Shown here: piece by piece, positions 35,825-45,043 of the stretch | Numbering within the stretch: position 1 is the stretch's first letter | Layout of the letters: every line of letters begins with the position of its first letter | Assembly (NCBI GenBank): GCA_964486335.1 | Contig: CAZAMB010000019.1 | Location: forward strand, 1 to 64,000 | Origin: CAZAMB01 sp964486335 | GTDB lineage: Bacteria; Planctomycetota; Phycisphaerae; UBA1845 | Direction of reading: 5' to 3' | DNA: 64,000 nucleotides | Translations under genes and position numbers: made by a program | The notes under the pieces: generated by a model | The model's database searches: none | Seen by the model: the letters and a program-made list of their open reading frames with translations, nothing else | Told to the model about the DNA's origin: nothing

Positions 35825-36199
35825 ATGAAGCTGTCGGCGGATGAATTTGGAAAGCTTGTCGACGAAGCGTTGGCGGAGATCCCGCCGGCGTTACGCAAGT
35901 ATCTCGACAACGTGGTCGTCGACGTGGAGTCGATGCCGAGCCGTGAAGACCTCGCGGAAGTCGAAATCGACGATCCGACGGAACTGCTCGGGCTGTATCA
36001 TGGTACGCCGCTGACCGAGCGCGGAGTGGAATTCGCCGGGCTGATGCCTGATCGGATTACGATCTTCCAAAAGAACATCGAACGTATCTGCCGAAGTCGA
36101 CGTGAAATCATTGAGGAGATTCGCACGACGGTTTTGCACGAAATCGGCCATCATTTCGGGTTGGATGAGGATGACCTGTACGACGTCGGCTACGATTGA
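35825..36199 (+). CDS. small zincin-like metallopeptidase family protein
   Basis: 124 residues from the ATG at 35825 with GGAG about 6 bases upstream. It belongs to the short PF06262-type group with an HExxH zinc motif near the C-terminus: VLHEIGHHFGLDEDDL (about 105-120); the acidic residues after the motif supply the third ligand. N-terminal MKLSADEFGKLVDEAL and the middle LLGLYHGTPLTERG are typical. The substrate is unknown. It converges with pdxA, with 51 bases between the stops. Confidence 0.85.
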   Translation: MKLSADEFGKLVDEALAEIPPALRKYLDNVVVDVESMPSREDLAEVEIDDPTELLGLYHGTPLTERGVEFAGLMPDRITIFQKNIERICRSRREIIEEIRTTVLHEIGHHFGLDEDDLYDVGYD

Positions 36200-36250
36200 T
36201 CCTGGTGCGTCACACCGAGCGTGCCGACCACGCCGACGCCCTGCCCGAAC

Positions 36251-37366
36251 CTACGTTCGAGGCAAGATCGGGGAAGCGACCCTATCTTTCTTGCCATCGG
36301 ATTCACAGTCATCTATGGGAACGGTGGACTGGGGCCGACGCGCGGTGAAGCGGCAGGCCAAACGGATCGCCGCGATCATGCTCCCCGGATCGGCGCTGTT
36401 GGTTCCGGCAATGTCGAACGCCGTGCCGTGATCGACGCTCGTGCGTATGATCGGCAGGCCTAGCGTGACGTTGACCGCCGAATCGAACGCCAGCATTTTG
36501 ATCGGAATGAGTCCCTGATCGTGGTACATCGCCACGACGCCGTCGAAGCGCGTGCGTCGAAACTGGGCGAAGAATGAGTCGGCCGGAAAGGGTCCGTCGA
36601 CATCGATGCCATGCTGGGCAGCCATCTGCATGGCAGGCTGAATGATCCGCCGTTCCTCGTCACCGAAGCGACCCTCCTCGCCCGCATGCGGATTCAGTCC
36701 GAGCACGGCGATACGCGGATGCTCAAGACCGTACCAACGCACGAGCGCGTCGTGGAGCAGTTCGATCGGCTGATACACCGCGCCGATGGACAGCACATCT
36801 CGAATCTGCGCCACGCCGATGTGAACCGTCGCAAGCGCGATGCGCAACCCTCCTCCGACAAACGCCATGGAGAATCGTCGCGTGTTCAACAGGTCACCGA
36901 GCAGGTCCGTGTGCCCGGCGAATCGGCAGCCGGCCAGTTTCCAGCTGATCTTGTGAATCGGACCGGTGACCACGGCGTCAATCTCGCCCCGGCGGGCGGC
37001 TTCGACGGCGGTATTGAAGTAACGAAGCGATATCTTTCCGCCTTCGACCGTCGGTCTCGCATTGACCCATAGTCCGGCAGAGTATTCAGAGAAATCGACG
37101 ACGACCACACCAGAGTCGACGCGACATGGATCACCGGGCGTGACACGGAACCAATAGGGCTTGATGGACGCCGCATCGGCGACGGCCGTCAACACCTCAT
37201 CGCTGCCATAGATGATGAATCGGCCAAGGGAGCGCACCGCGGAATCGGCCAGCGCCTTGACGATCACTTCGGCGCCGATGCCGCTTGGGTCGCCCATGGT
37301 GACGCCGATCAACGGACGATCGGTCCGGGGCGCGACGTCGAGGTTACCGTTTCCGGCGGCACTCAT
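36251..37366 (-). CDS. pdxA: 4-hydroxythreonine-4-phosphate dehydrogenase
   Basis: 371 residues from the ATG at 37366. It oxidises 4-phosphohydroxy-threonine in the DXP-dependent route to pyridoxal phosphate. The N-terminus IGVTMGDPSGIGAEV, the GPIHK and AGHTDLLGDLL motifs (with a metal-binding His), and VVAMYHDQGLIPIKML with the C-terminal GTAFDIAGTNSADPGSM are all present. It is about 40 residues longer than the E. coli enzyme, mainly through an N-terminal extension and a basic C-terminal tail. Its ATG overlaps the ribE stop (ATGA). This links the riboflavin and B6 pathways in one transcript. Confidence 0.94.
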   Translation of the reverse strand: MSAAGNGNLDVAPRTDRPLIGVTMGDPSGIGAEVIVKALADSAVRSLGRFIIYGSDEVLTAVADAASIKPYWFRVTPGDPCRVDSGVVVVDFSEYSAGLWVNARPTVEGGKISLRYFNTAVEAARRGEIDAVVTGPIHKISWKLAGCRFAGHTDLLGDLLNTRRFSMAFVGGGLRIALATVHIGVAQIRDVLSIGAVYQPIELLHDALVRWYGLEHPRIAVLGLNPHAGEEGRFGDEERRIIQPAMQMAAQHGIDVDGPFPADSFFAQFRRTRFDGVVAMYHDQGLIPIKMLAFDSAVNVTLGLPIIRTSVDHGTAFDIAGTNSADPGSMIAAIRLACRFTARRPQSTVPIDDCESDGKKDRVASPILPRT

Positions 37367-38034
37367 GCAAAACCGGCCTTTTGAAGCGATGCCATGGTAA
37401 GATCGGCGCAAGACGGCGCTTCCATGCCGCGTTCACGCGGTTCCGACAAGGCGTCGAGTCGATGCACAATCGCGCGTGCGATGATATCCGACTCGATGTT
37501 CACTGCATAACCCGCGCGCAGCGCTCCAAGCGTCGTACGCTCGAGCGTGGTCGGTATCAGGGCAACGCTGAACAGTTCGCCGGATGTCTCCGCGATCGTC
37601 AGCGACACGCCGTCAATCGTGATGGCCCCCTTGGGAATGATATAGGGCTTGAGTTGCCACTGCGGACGGAGCCACACGACGTGCTCTCGCGCCGTCGCAA
37701 TGATCCGGTCAACCGTCGCGGTCCCGTCCACATGACCCTGCACGAAATGGCCGTCAAGCCGGTCTCCGACGCGCAGCGAGCGTTCCAAATTGACCTTGTC
37801 TCCCGCCCGCTTGGATCCCAACGTGGTTTTGGAAAGTGTTTCGTGGATAACGTCGAAATCGAGATTCCCGTCGCGAAAGGCTGCGATGGTCAGGCAGACG
37901 CCGCTGACGCAAATGCTGTCTCCCGGCCGGGCGTCAGCAGCGAACGAATCGGCACAAACGCGCAGTTCGCGGCCGCCCGCCGATTCGCGGGAAAACGTAA
38001 TGAAACCTGTGCATTCGACGATGCCCGTGAACAT
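37363..38034 (-). CDS. ribE: riboflavin synthase alpha chain
   Basis: 223 residues with two similar beta-barrel halves. It condenses two molecules of 6,7-dimethyl-8-ribityllumazine to riboflavin. The first half begins MFTGIVECTG and carries SVSGVCLTI-type sequence (ICVSGVCLTIAAF), HETLSKTTLG and GHFVQGHVDG. The second half repeats this as AITIDGVSLTIAE and IPTTLERTTLG. No FMN riboswitch (RFN element) is recognisable in the 247 bases before it. It is the first gene of the ribE-pdxA pair. Confidence 0.95.
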   Translation of the reverse strand: MFTGIVECTGFITFSRESAGGRELRVCADSFAADARPGDSICVSGVCLTIAAFRDGNLDFDVIHETLSKTTLGSKRAGDKVNLERSLRVGDRLDGHFVQGHVDGTATVDRIIATAREHVVWLRPQWQLKPYIIPKGAITIDGVSLTIAETSGELFSVALIPTTLERTTLGALRAGYAVNIESDIIARAIVHRLDALSEPRERGMEAPSCADLTMASLQKAGFA

Positions 38035-38281
38035 GCTTCAAGCGCTCAATAGGGGCCATTCGAGACGGTCTCCTTGGCTTAATGATGCTAGACCACCCGA
38101 CCGTGGTGTCAAGTTGGACTTTCGCGAAACCGCAACGTCGAAGTCATTGCCTGAAGTCGAAACGAGGGACGTCCCAGCCTAGTCGAATTGCCTTTTCACC
38201 CTGGACGGAGTCGCTGCGTCCGGAAAAAACGACAGCAACGGTAAAGGGATTGAATGGGAAGTCGAGCCGCGGTTGCGCTGC

Positions 38282-40450
38282 TCACGGCGACGACCGCTCG
38301 TGCTGATGAATCGTCGAATCGCCAGAGATGTTGGCCTCAACGATGTCCAGAAACTCCCGCGCCTGCGAATCATCGGGCGCTAGCCTTAAAGCCTCCCGCG
38401 CGTGGGGTAGCGCCTCGGCAGGCCGACCGGCCATGAACAGCGCGACCGCAAGATTGTATTGGGCTTCGGCAAGGTGAGGTTTGTCTGCAATGACTCTTTC
38501 GAGAAGGGTAATTGCTTCCGAAATCTGGCGGCGCGGCAACATCGCAAGCGCGAGATTGTAGCGTGCCTCGGTCAGCGAATCATCGAGCGCCAGCGCCCGG
38601 CGCAGCCGTTTGATTCCTGAATCGAGTTCGCCGATTTGCAGCTCCACCGCGCCGAGTTCAGCCAGCACAGCCGCCGATTCGCCCTCGGCATCGAGCATTG
38701 TTTTCCATTCGGTCGCAGCTTCGTCGAATCGCCCGGCTCGCATCAACATTCGAGCGATGTCCATTCGCCAGGCATGTTGATCAGAACGCTCCAATGCCTG
38801 CCGATACAACGAAATCGCGTCGTCGAACCGACCTTGATCCGTCAGCAGACCAGCAAGCTCCCGGCGAGCGACGGAGTAATCCGGGTCGAGTTCGATCGCT
38901 TTTTGATAGGCGATCTCAGCATCGGCGAATCGACTCGCCTTCCGCAACACGCCCGCCAATCCTCTGCGCATGTCAGCTTGATTCGGGTGCTGGTCAACGA
39001 GTCGGCGCACCGTTTTCTCGGCGGCGGCGACGTCTCCTTTGGCGAGGTAGAGCCATGCCAAGTCCTGCATCGCCGGCGGCGTGGAAAGCAGTCCCCACGC
39101 TTCCACGCGGTGCAGGCATTTGATAGCCTCGTCGACGCCGGCTCGCGACTCGGGCGTGGCGGATTCCCACCACACATTGCCTGGAAGCCACACTTCGTCG
39201 CCAATGTTCGCCGACGCAAACAGCCGTTGTCCGCGCCAATGCTGGTACTGCACGGCGAAACTGTGAGCCGTGAATCCCAGCACCGCCACGGTTGCGACAA
39301 TGTAGACCCATCCCGCGGCTGTGACGCGATGGCCGCGTTTGAACTGAAGGTTCTGCAACTTCACGTTGGCACTGTGGAGCATGTGAAAGAACTTCAACGT
39401 GGCAAACCCCGTGATAGCCGCCATGCCCATCGCAAGCAGGAGCGGGATTTGGCCATACAGGCCGCGATACGCAAACAAGGCAAAGAGACCCACGGCTACC
39501 ATGAGTAGCTCTTCGCCGATAGTAAGATCAAAACGCCGATTTCGTGCCGGTCGAGCTTCCGTCGACGTTGATCGATTCAGTAGCGGCGGTGTCGTGAAAC
39601 CGAAGTAGAGGGCCTCGTTCGGGCAAACACTGACGCAGTCCATGCACTTCATGCATCCTGGATCGACCACCATGCCGAATTTCGCCACTTCTTCGTGAAC
39701 TCGCACATTGGAAGTACACACTGCTGTACAGTGGCCGCAATGTTCGCAGGCGTCGGTCACCCGAATGCGTCCGACCGCGACCTGGTCAGCCACAGCGAAG
39801 AATCCGCCGTACGGGCATGCATACGTGCAGAATCCCTTCGACCCCAGAATGTATACGATTCCGAATCCGCAAATCGCAAACGTAATGATCGCGACAGTCA
39901 GCCCGGGAAACGTCTTCCAAAACTCGGTGGTCATCATGTGGTTGGTAAGCTGCGGTGAGGGCGCGCCGACTGCGACGCGATAGGCAGTCGGCCAGACAAA
40001 CATGTAAAGGGCAAGCGCCAGCGGCGCGAAAACAAGCAGACGCGAGCGAAACGGCCTGACTTTGACGCCCCCCTTTTTGAGCAACCAAGCGCATAAATCC
40101 TGATAGGCAACGAGGTGACAGCCCCAACCACAGAAGAACCGTCCGAGTACAAGAGTCGCCAGTAGCGCGAGCGCGAAGAAGATGAATCCGGCGTTCAAGT
40201 GACCCTGGTTGAGCGTGTACATCGCTTCGGACGGCTCAACGGGAGATACTGTTTTCCCCGTGATCCACCATTGAAGAATATGTACAATCATCAGGACGTG
40301 TACGATGATTAAGGAAAGTGCCCGCCAGCGCGACATGCGCGACGGCCTCACACGATTCGGAAAGGCCGGAAGGACGTCGAGTCGAATATTGCCGTCGGCC
40401 GCGCGAGCGGATCCCGAGCAGGCTTCCTTTGAGTGAACGGTGTTGGGCAT
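38282..40450 (-). CDS. membrane polyferredoxin (NapH/CcoG-like) fused to TPR domain
   Basis: 722 residues from the ATG at 40450. The N-terminal half has about five membrane helices with Cys pairs CGWGC (107/111) and CTYACPYGG (208/212), as in NapH/NosR/CcoG-type proteins. Two ferredoxin-like [4Fe-4S] motifs follow: C235-X2-C-X2-C-X3-C and C266-X2-C-X2-C-X3-C. Two further helices lie at about 310-350 and 380-400. The C-terminal 270 residues are TPR repeats (for example AVCFRKASRFADAEIAYQKA-type units near residue 500), probably periplasmic or cytoplasmic depending on helix count. It is likely an electron-transfer or metal-centre assembly factor; the fused TPR part is unusual. Confidence 0.82.
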   Translation of the reverse strand: MPNTVHSKEACSGSARAADGNIRLDVLPAFPNRVRPSRMSRWRALSLIIVHVLMIVHILQWWITGKTVSPVEPSEAMYTLNQGHLNAGFIFFALALLATLVLGRFFCGWGCHLVAYQDLCAWLLKKGGVKVRPFRSRLLVFAPLALALYMFVWPTAYRVAVGAPSPQLTNHMMTTEFWKTFPGLTVAIITFAICGFGIVYILGSKGFCTYACPYGGFFAVADQVAVGRIRVTDACEHCGHCTAVCTSNVRVHEEVAKFGMVVDPGCMKCMDCVSVCPNEALYFGFTTPPLLNRSTSTEARPARNRRFDLTIGEELLMVAVGLFALFAYRGLYGQIPLLLAMGMAAITGFATLKFFHMLHSANVKLQNLQFKRGHRVTAAGWVYIVATVAVLGFTAHSFAVQYQHWRGQRLFASANIGDEVWLPGNVWWESATPESRAGVDEAIKCLHRVEAWGLLSTPPAMQDLAWLYLAKGDVAAAEKTVRRLVDQHPNQADMRRGLAGVLRKASRFADAEIAYQKAIELDPDYSVARRELAGLLTDQGRFDDAISLYRQALERSDQHAWRMDIARMLMRAGRFDEAATEWKTMLDAEGESAAVLAELGAVELQIGELDSGIKRLRRALALDDSLTEARYNLALAMLPRRQISEAITLLERVIADKPHLAEAQYNLAVALFMAGRPAEALPHAREALRLAPDDSQAREFLDIVEANISGDSTIHQHERSSP

Positions 40451-40624
40451 GGTCCGAACAATTCCCCAGGTGCGCCCTGCGAACAATCTCCCGTTATCTT
40501 AGCGGAAAAATCGCCTTCGGTCAGGAGATAGGCCGCCAATGGTTGAACCAAAGCCTTGCAGCGTGCAAGGGAACGTGGACAATCGACGAGGGCGGTTTGC
40601 CAAACGAAAAGTGAAGCGCGTTGA

Positions 40625-42934
40625 ATGAACGAAACCGACACCATCCAATTGGTCGCCGAGCGCCTCCGCGAGCACCTCGAGACCAAACCACATTTGGCCG
40701 AGCGGATTCATCGCGAGTTTCTGATGGAGCTTCACCGCCGCGGCATCGCCACGATCGACGACATCCACGACAAGGCCCGCGTCCTTGCCGGCGAGAAAGT
40801 CTGCGACATCGGCGGTGGCCACGATCCTAACCAGCCCGAGCGCGACCGATGGGACGAAAGTGAGAGAAGCTACGTCGAACAAATCACGCGCGAGCTGGTC
40901 AGCCAAAGCTTTTCGCTCGCGGACATCGACGACCTCGTCAACCTGACGATGAAGCGCGACGAAGTCTACAACCTTGAAATCGTCGCCAACCGGGCCAATG
41001 TCTCGTTCCGGGAGATGGCCGACATGATCCAGCGCTTCTGCAAGCTCCCGCTGGGTGAAACACGACTCGCCCCCGCTGAAGTGATGGGAACCCGTGTCGC
41101 GCTCACGCGACATTTCATCAGCGACCAGCTCGAGTTCATCGGAATCGCCAAAAACCACCTGCAGATTCGTGACTTCGACGACGTGACGCGGCACATGCTC
41201 GGCAGCGATACGGGCATCGGGCGCATCGGCGGCAAGGCCGGCGGCATGATCCTCGCCCACCGCATCCTTCGCTCGGTCGAAGACGATCCCGAGGTCTACC
41301 TTCCGTTGGCGATTCCCGAATCGTGGTATCTGCGCAGCGACGTGGTCGAGGACTTTCTTCGCCTCAACCGGCTCGACGAGTATCAGAGCCAGAAGTACAA
41401 GCCCATCGACGACGTCGCCCGCGAGTACCCGCTGATTCGCGGCGTGTTTCGCAACGGAGAGTTCCCGCTTCGCGTCGTGCATGAACTGCGCCGAGTTCTC
41501 GACCAGATCGGAAACCACCCATTGATCGTTCGTTCGTCGAGTCTCCTAGAGGACCGCCTCGGAACCGCCTTTTGCGGAAAGTATGCCAGCGTCTTCGTGG
41601 CCAATCAGGGTACCCTGGAGCACCGCCTCCGGGCGCTTCTGGGCGCGATCGCCGAAGTTTACGCCAGCATCATGGCCCCGGACCCCATTCTTTACCGACG
41701 GGAACACAACCTTATCGACTACGTTGAGGAAATGGCCGTTCTCATCCAGAAGGTCGTCGGCTTTCGTTTCGGCGATTTCTTCCTTCCCGCATTCGCGGGC
41801 GTGGCCTTTTCGAGAAACGAATACCGCTGGTCGCCGCGCATTCGCCGCGAGGACGGCCTGCTCCGCCTCGTGATGGGACTCGGAACGCGAGCGGTTGATC
41901 GAAGCGGATCGGATTATCCGCGCATGGTGGCGCTCGGGCATCCGACCCTGCGACCCGAATCGACCGTGACGGACATCCTGCGCTGCGCGCAGCACACGCT
42001 GGACGTGATCGATCTGAGGAAGAACCGCTTGCAGTCCGTGACGGTCAGCGAATTGTTTGCTCAAGGCATGGACATGCCGATGCTCGACAAGCTCGTGTCC
42101 ATCCATCGCGACGGCGATCTTTACGCCCCAACCGGGTTGCACGTCGATGCCGAACCGAACCGACTCTGCGTCACGTTCGACAAGCTCCTGCGCGAAACGC
42201 CTTTTGTCTCGCGCGTTCGCGGAATGCTCCAGCGACTGGAACAGGAATACGGCATGCCCGTCGATATGGAGTTCGCCTGTGACGGGGAAAAGTTTTATTT
42301 GCTGCAATGCCGGACGCAGTCACAGGTTAAGGACGCCGGCCCCGTGGCCATTCCCTCGGGCGTGCCAGAGCGGGACATTCTCTTTGACGCCAATCGCTAC
42401 GTGCGTACCGGACTGTTCGAGGGAATCGAACATATCGTTTACGTCGACCCGGCCGCATACGACGCCATCCCCACAAGGCAAAGCCGTACCGAAGCCGCCC
42501 GCGTTGTCGGCCGAATCAACCACGCCCTGCCGCCCAAGTCGTTCGTGCTCATCGGGCCGGGACGATGGGGCAGCAACGACATTCTTCTTGGCGTCCCGGT
42601 GCGGTACGCGGACATCAACCGCTGCCAGGTGCTTATCGAGGTTGCGCGGCAAAAGGACGGATTCTCTCCGGAGGTTTCCTTCGGCACGCACTTCTTCCAG
42701 GACCTTGTCGAAGCAGGAATCCATTACCTTCCGTTGTATCCCGATGAACCGGGCAATCACTTCAATGAGTCCTTTCTCCTGCAATCGCCAAACCGACTCA
42801 AATCGATCGTTCCGGAGGATGCGGAGTTTGAAAGCATCGTCCGCGTGATTCATGTCCCTTCGGTCGCCGCCGGTCGACGACTCACCCTGGCCATGGACGG
42901 TGAAACCGATCGCGCGCTCGCCTTCATCAAGTAG
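40625..42934 (+). CDS. PEP/pyruvate-binding domain protein without phosphohistidine domain
   Basis: 769 residues. The central part is a PPDK/PEP-synthase N-terminal ATP-grasp domain: GRIGGKAGGMILAHRIL (about 198), PLIVRSSSLLEDRLGTAFCGKYASVF (about 300-325), GFRFGDFFLPAFAGVAFSRN and, near 575, YGMPVDMEFACDGEKFYLLQCRTQ, the usual end of the nucleotide-binding fold. The swivelling phosphohistidine domain (GGxxSHxAI) and the PEP-binding barrel are absent. The N-terminal 190 residues are helical and the C-terminal 170 residues (GPGRWGSNDILLGVPV) form a separate conserved module. It may be a kinase-like or phosphotransfer enzyme; the acceptor is unknown. It stands divergent from the polyferredoxin gene. 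Confidence 0.8.
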   Translation: MNETDTIQLVAERLREHLETKPHLAERIHREFLMELHRRGIATIDDIHDKARVLAGEKVCDIGGGHDPNQPERDRWDESERSYVEQITRELVSQSFSLADIDDLVNLTMKRDEVYNLEIVANRANVSFREMADMIQRFCKLPLGETRLAPAEVMGTRVALTRHFISDQLEFIGIAKNHLQIRDFDDVTRHMLGSDTGIGRIGGKAGGMILAHRILRSVEDDPEVYLPLAIPESWYLRSDVVEDFLRLNRLDEYQSQKYKPIDDVAREYPLIRGVFRNGEFPLRVVHELRRVLDQIGNHPLIVRSSSLLEDRLGTAFCGKYASVFVANQGTLEHRLRALLGAIAEVYASIMAPDPILYRREHNLIDYVEEMAVLIQKVVGFRFGDFFLPAFAGVAFSRNEYRWSPRIRREDGLLRLVMGLGTRAVDRSGSDYPRMVALGHPTLRPESTVTDILRCAQHTLDVIDLRKNRLQSVTVSELFAQGMDMPMLDKLVSIHRDGDLYAPTGLHVDAEPNRLCVTFDKLLRETPFVSRVRGMLQRLEQEYGMPVDMEFACDGEKFYLLQCRTQSQVKDAGPVAIPSGVPERDILFDANRYVRTGLFEGIEHIVYVDPAAYDAIPTRQSRTEAARVVGRINHALPPKSFVLIGPGRWGSNDILLGVPVRYADINRCQVLIEVARQKDGFSPEVSFGTHFFQDLVEAGIHYLPLYPDEPGNHFNESFLLQSPNRLKSIVPEDAEFESIVRVIHVPSVAAGRRLTLAMDGETDRALAFIK

Positions 42935-43113
42935 TCTGTCGCGTAGGAAAACCGGCACGCGTGACGCCGCGGAAGGCCAATCTGCAAATCGCGCCGCATC
43001 AGCGCGTTGAGTCAGTGGAGATTACGGACTACGATTCCGACCGCTTCCCGAAGGGCACGAGTAGCCGCGCTAACGGCGAAGCCGTCGGGTTGGTTGAATC
43101 GTGAGGGTCCGGC

Positions 43114-43884
43114 TTGAAACCCAAACCTCCTTTGCCCGTGCAATCGCTGACGGTTTTCTTTCCCTGTTACAACGAAGAAGCCAACGTCGAGCGCACGACG
43201 CAGGCCGCTCTGAAGACCTGCCGGCGACTCGGCATCGATTATGAAATCATCATCGTCAACGACGGCAGCAAGGACCGCACCGGCGAAATTGCCGATCGCC
43301 TCGCGGCCGAGCACGCCAACGTTCGGGCCGTCCATAACCGTCCCAACCGCGGCTACGGCGGCGCCCTGCAACGCGGATTCCGCGAAGCAACCAAGGACTG
43401 GGTCTTCTACACCGACGGCGACGGTCAGTTCGATTTCGAGGAAATCGATAAGCTTTTTCCGCTGCTGGAGCGCTTCGACATCGCCAGCGCCTACCGACTC
43501 AACCGCAAGGACTCCGTCATCCGAAAGCTCAATGCATTCTGTTGGACCACGCTCGTCAACGTCGTGTTCCGTTTGTGGCTGAGGGATATCGACGGCGCGT
43601 TCAAGATCTATCCTCGATCGTTCATTGAATCCATCGAGATGAAATCGCAGGGAGCGCTGATCGATACAGAAATGCTCGCGCGGGCCAAGCGACTGGGGTA
43701 CACCATTGGTCAGGTCGGCGTTCACCACTATCCGCGCGTCGCCGGTTCGCAAACCGGGGCCAACCTCCGCGTGATTCTGCGCGCGTTCCGGGAACTGTTC
43801 AAACTCCGTCGCGACATCAAGCAAACCACGCACCGATCGAGTGGCAGCGCTGCAATCGTCGACGAGAAGAAACCGGGAGCGTGA
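43114..43884 (+). CDS. glycosyltransferase family 2 (dolichol/undecaprenyl-P sugar transferase-like)
   Basis: 256 residues from a TTG start at 43114 with GTGAGGG upstream; no nearby ATG fits. GT-A fold: VFFPCYNEEANVERTTQ (about 14-30), IIIVNDGSKDRTG (about 45-57), and the metal-binding TDGDGQFDFEEI (about 98-109). The conserved DIDGAFKIYPR is typical of enzymes that load sugars onto polyprenyl phosphate. No C-terminal membrane helices are present. It is followed by a GNAT gene after one base, so the two are translationally linked. Confidence 0.88.
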   Translation: MKPKPPLPVQSLTVFFPCYNEEANVERTTQAALKTCRRLGIDYEIIIVNDGSKDRTGEIADRLAAEHANVRAVHNRPNRGYGGALQRGFREATKDWVFYTDGDGQFDFEEIDKLFPLLERFDIASAYRLNRKDSVIRKLNAFCWTTLVNVVFRLWLRDIDGAFKIYPRSFIESIEMKSQGALIDTEMLARAKRLGYTIGQVGVHHYPRVAGSQTGANLRVILRAFRELFKLRRDIKQTTHRSSGSAAIVDEKKPGA

Positions 43885-43885
43885 C

Positions 43886-44377
43886 GTGGCCGAGGAAACG
43901 CCCGATTTCACGAAGGGCAACGTTGCATTGAGGGACGTTTTGCCTTCCGATCTTGGCACTTTTTTTGAGCATCAATGTGACGAGATCGCCCATCGGATGG
44001 CGGCCTTTGCGCCCAGGGACAAAGAGGCGTTTGACGCGCACTGGGCGAGAATCATCGCCGACGCCGACGTGGTTAAAAAGGCAGTTGTCGTCAATGGCAT
44101 CGTGGTCGGAAACGTCGTCAGTTGGTCGAACCAGGGTCGCCGCGAAATCGGCTACTGGATCGGACGACCCTACTGGGGCATGGGCATCGCGAGTCGCGCG
44201 CTCCGCTTGTTCCTCGACTTCGTGGAGTTTCGTCCGCTCCACGCGCACGTCGCCAAGCACAACATCGGCTCCATCCGCGTTCTTGAAAAATGCGGATTCA
44301 TCGTCTGCGGAGAAGATAAAGTTCCCTCAGCGAACGGAGACCAATTCACCGAGGAGTTTGTCTTCCTGTTACGTTGA
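43886..44377 (+). CDS. GNAT-family N-acetyltransferase (RimJ/RimL type)
   Basis: 163 residues starting at GTG 43886, one base after the GT2 stop; GGGAG lies 8-9 bases upstream. The acetyl-CoA-binding motif A is REIGYWIGRPYWGMGIASRAL (seen from about residue 90), followed by HNIGSIRVLEKCGF, the RimJ/RimL signature. It acetylates an amino group; the substrate may be a sugar nucleotide or ribosomal protein. Coupling to a glycosyltransferase favours a glycan-related role, as inference only. Confidence 0.87.
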   Translation: MAEETPDFTKGNVALRDVLPSDLGTFFEHQCDEIAHRMAAFAPRDKEAFDAHWARIIADADVVKKAVVVNGIVVGNVVSWSNQGRREIGYWIGRPYWGMGIASRALRLFLDFVEFRPLHAHVAKHNIGSIRVLEKCGFIVCGEDKVPSANGDQFTEEFVFLLR

Positions 44378-44554
44378 GATATCGAACAAGGATGCGGTTC
44401 AACCTCGTCGAAACGAATAGGGAATCGAGCTCCTTGAGCGCCGTTTCCTATCCGCAAGCGATATGGAATGCCCGTCAGGGCATCGGGCTGGCAGCGAAAC
44501 TGCGCCCATGGGGCGATGCGAGAAGGCCTTGCCGAAATGAAAACACTTGAGCGA

Positions 44555-44992
44555 CTACTGCGACACGGCGACGTACGAACGCTGAAACGCGGAGACATCG
44601 CCAAGGTCCACGTCGCCGTCGCCGTCAAAATCCACCGTTACGCAGGCTGTTCCGATCGCCCCCGTCGGTCCGGCAAGACAATGGGCTATTGACGCATGCA
44701 TTGTACTGGGTTCGCTCATCCGCTCGGCAACCGTCGATATTGACCGACCTCGAATTGATGCAATCTGTGAACGAAACATCATTGTCCACACGCCGACGAC
44801 CATAATCAACATGGCGGCGACGGCCAAACCCCGAACCGAAAAAACTCGAACGGTCGGCGACGGCCGGCTTGACACGCCTTTGGCATCCAAAAACGGAGTG
44901 GAGCGAAACACACCGGCCGTTTCGGCTTGCCGAAGCTCCAGGAGAGCCTGCTCTAGTCGGTCCAATGGCTCGTTGGGAAGGTCCTTAGTCAT
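44555..44992 (-). CDS. membrane partner of ECF sigma factor with dockerin-like calcium loop
   Basis: 145 residues. The N-terminal 50 residues are cytoplasmic and helical (LDRLEQALLELRQAE), one membrane helix lies at about 53-72 (LAVAAMLIMVVGVWTMMF), and the outer part ends with DFDGDGDVDLGDVSAF, an exact D-x-D-x-DG-xx-D-xx-D loop of dockerin or EF-hand type. No zinc-binding HC2 anti-sigma motif is present. It begins 51 bases after the sigma gene on the same strand, so by position it is a candidate anti-sigma or signal-sensing protein. Confidence 0.65.
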   Translation of the reverse strand: MTKDLPNEPLDRLEQALLELRQAETAGVFRSTPFLDAKGVSSRPSPTVRVFSVRGLAVAAMLIMVVGVWTMMFRSQIASIRGRSISTVAERMSEPSTMHASIAHCLAGPTGAIGTACVTVDFDGDGDVDLGDVSAFQRSYVAVSQ

Positions 44993-45043
44993 GGCTCAAT
45001 GATCCGCCGGTTCAAGTGCGCACCAAAAAGTCGATCCACCGAA

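Noticed and set aside
38035..38281. possible FMN riboswitch upstream of ribE
   Set aside because: None of the conserved RFN segments (such as AGGGTTCCCACCCC-like blocks) could be found.
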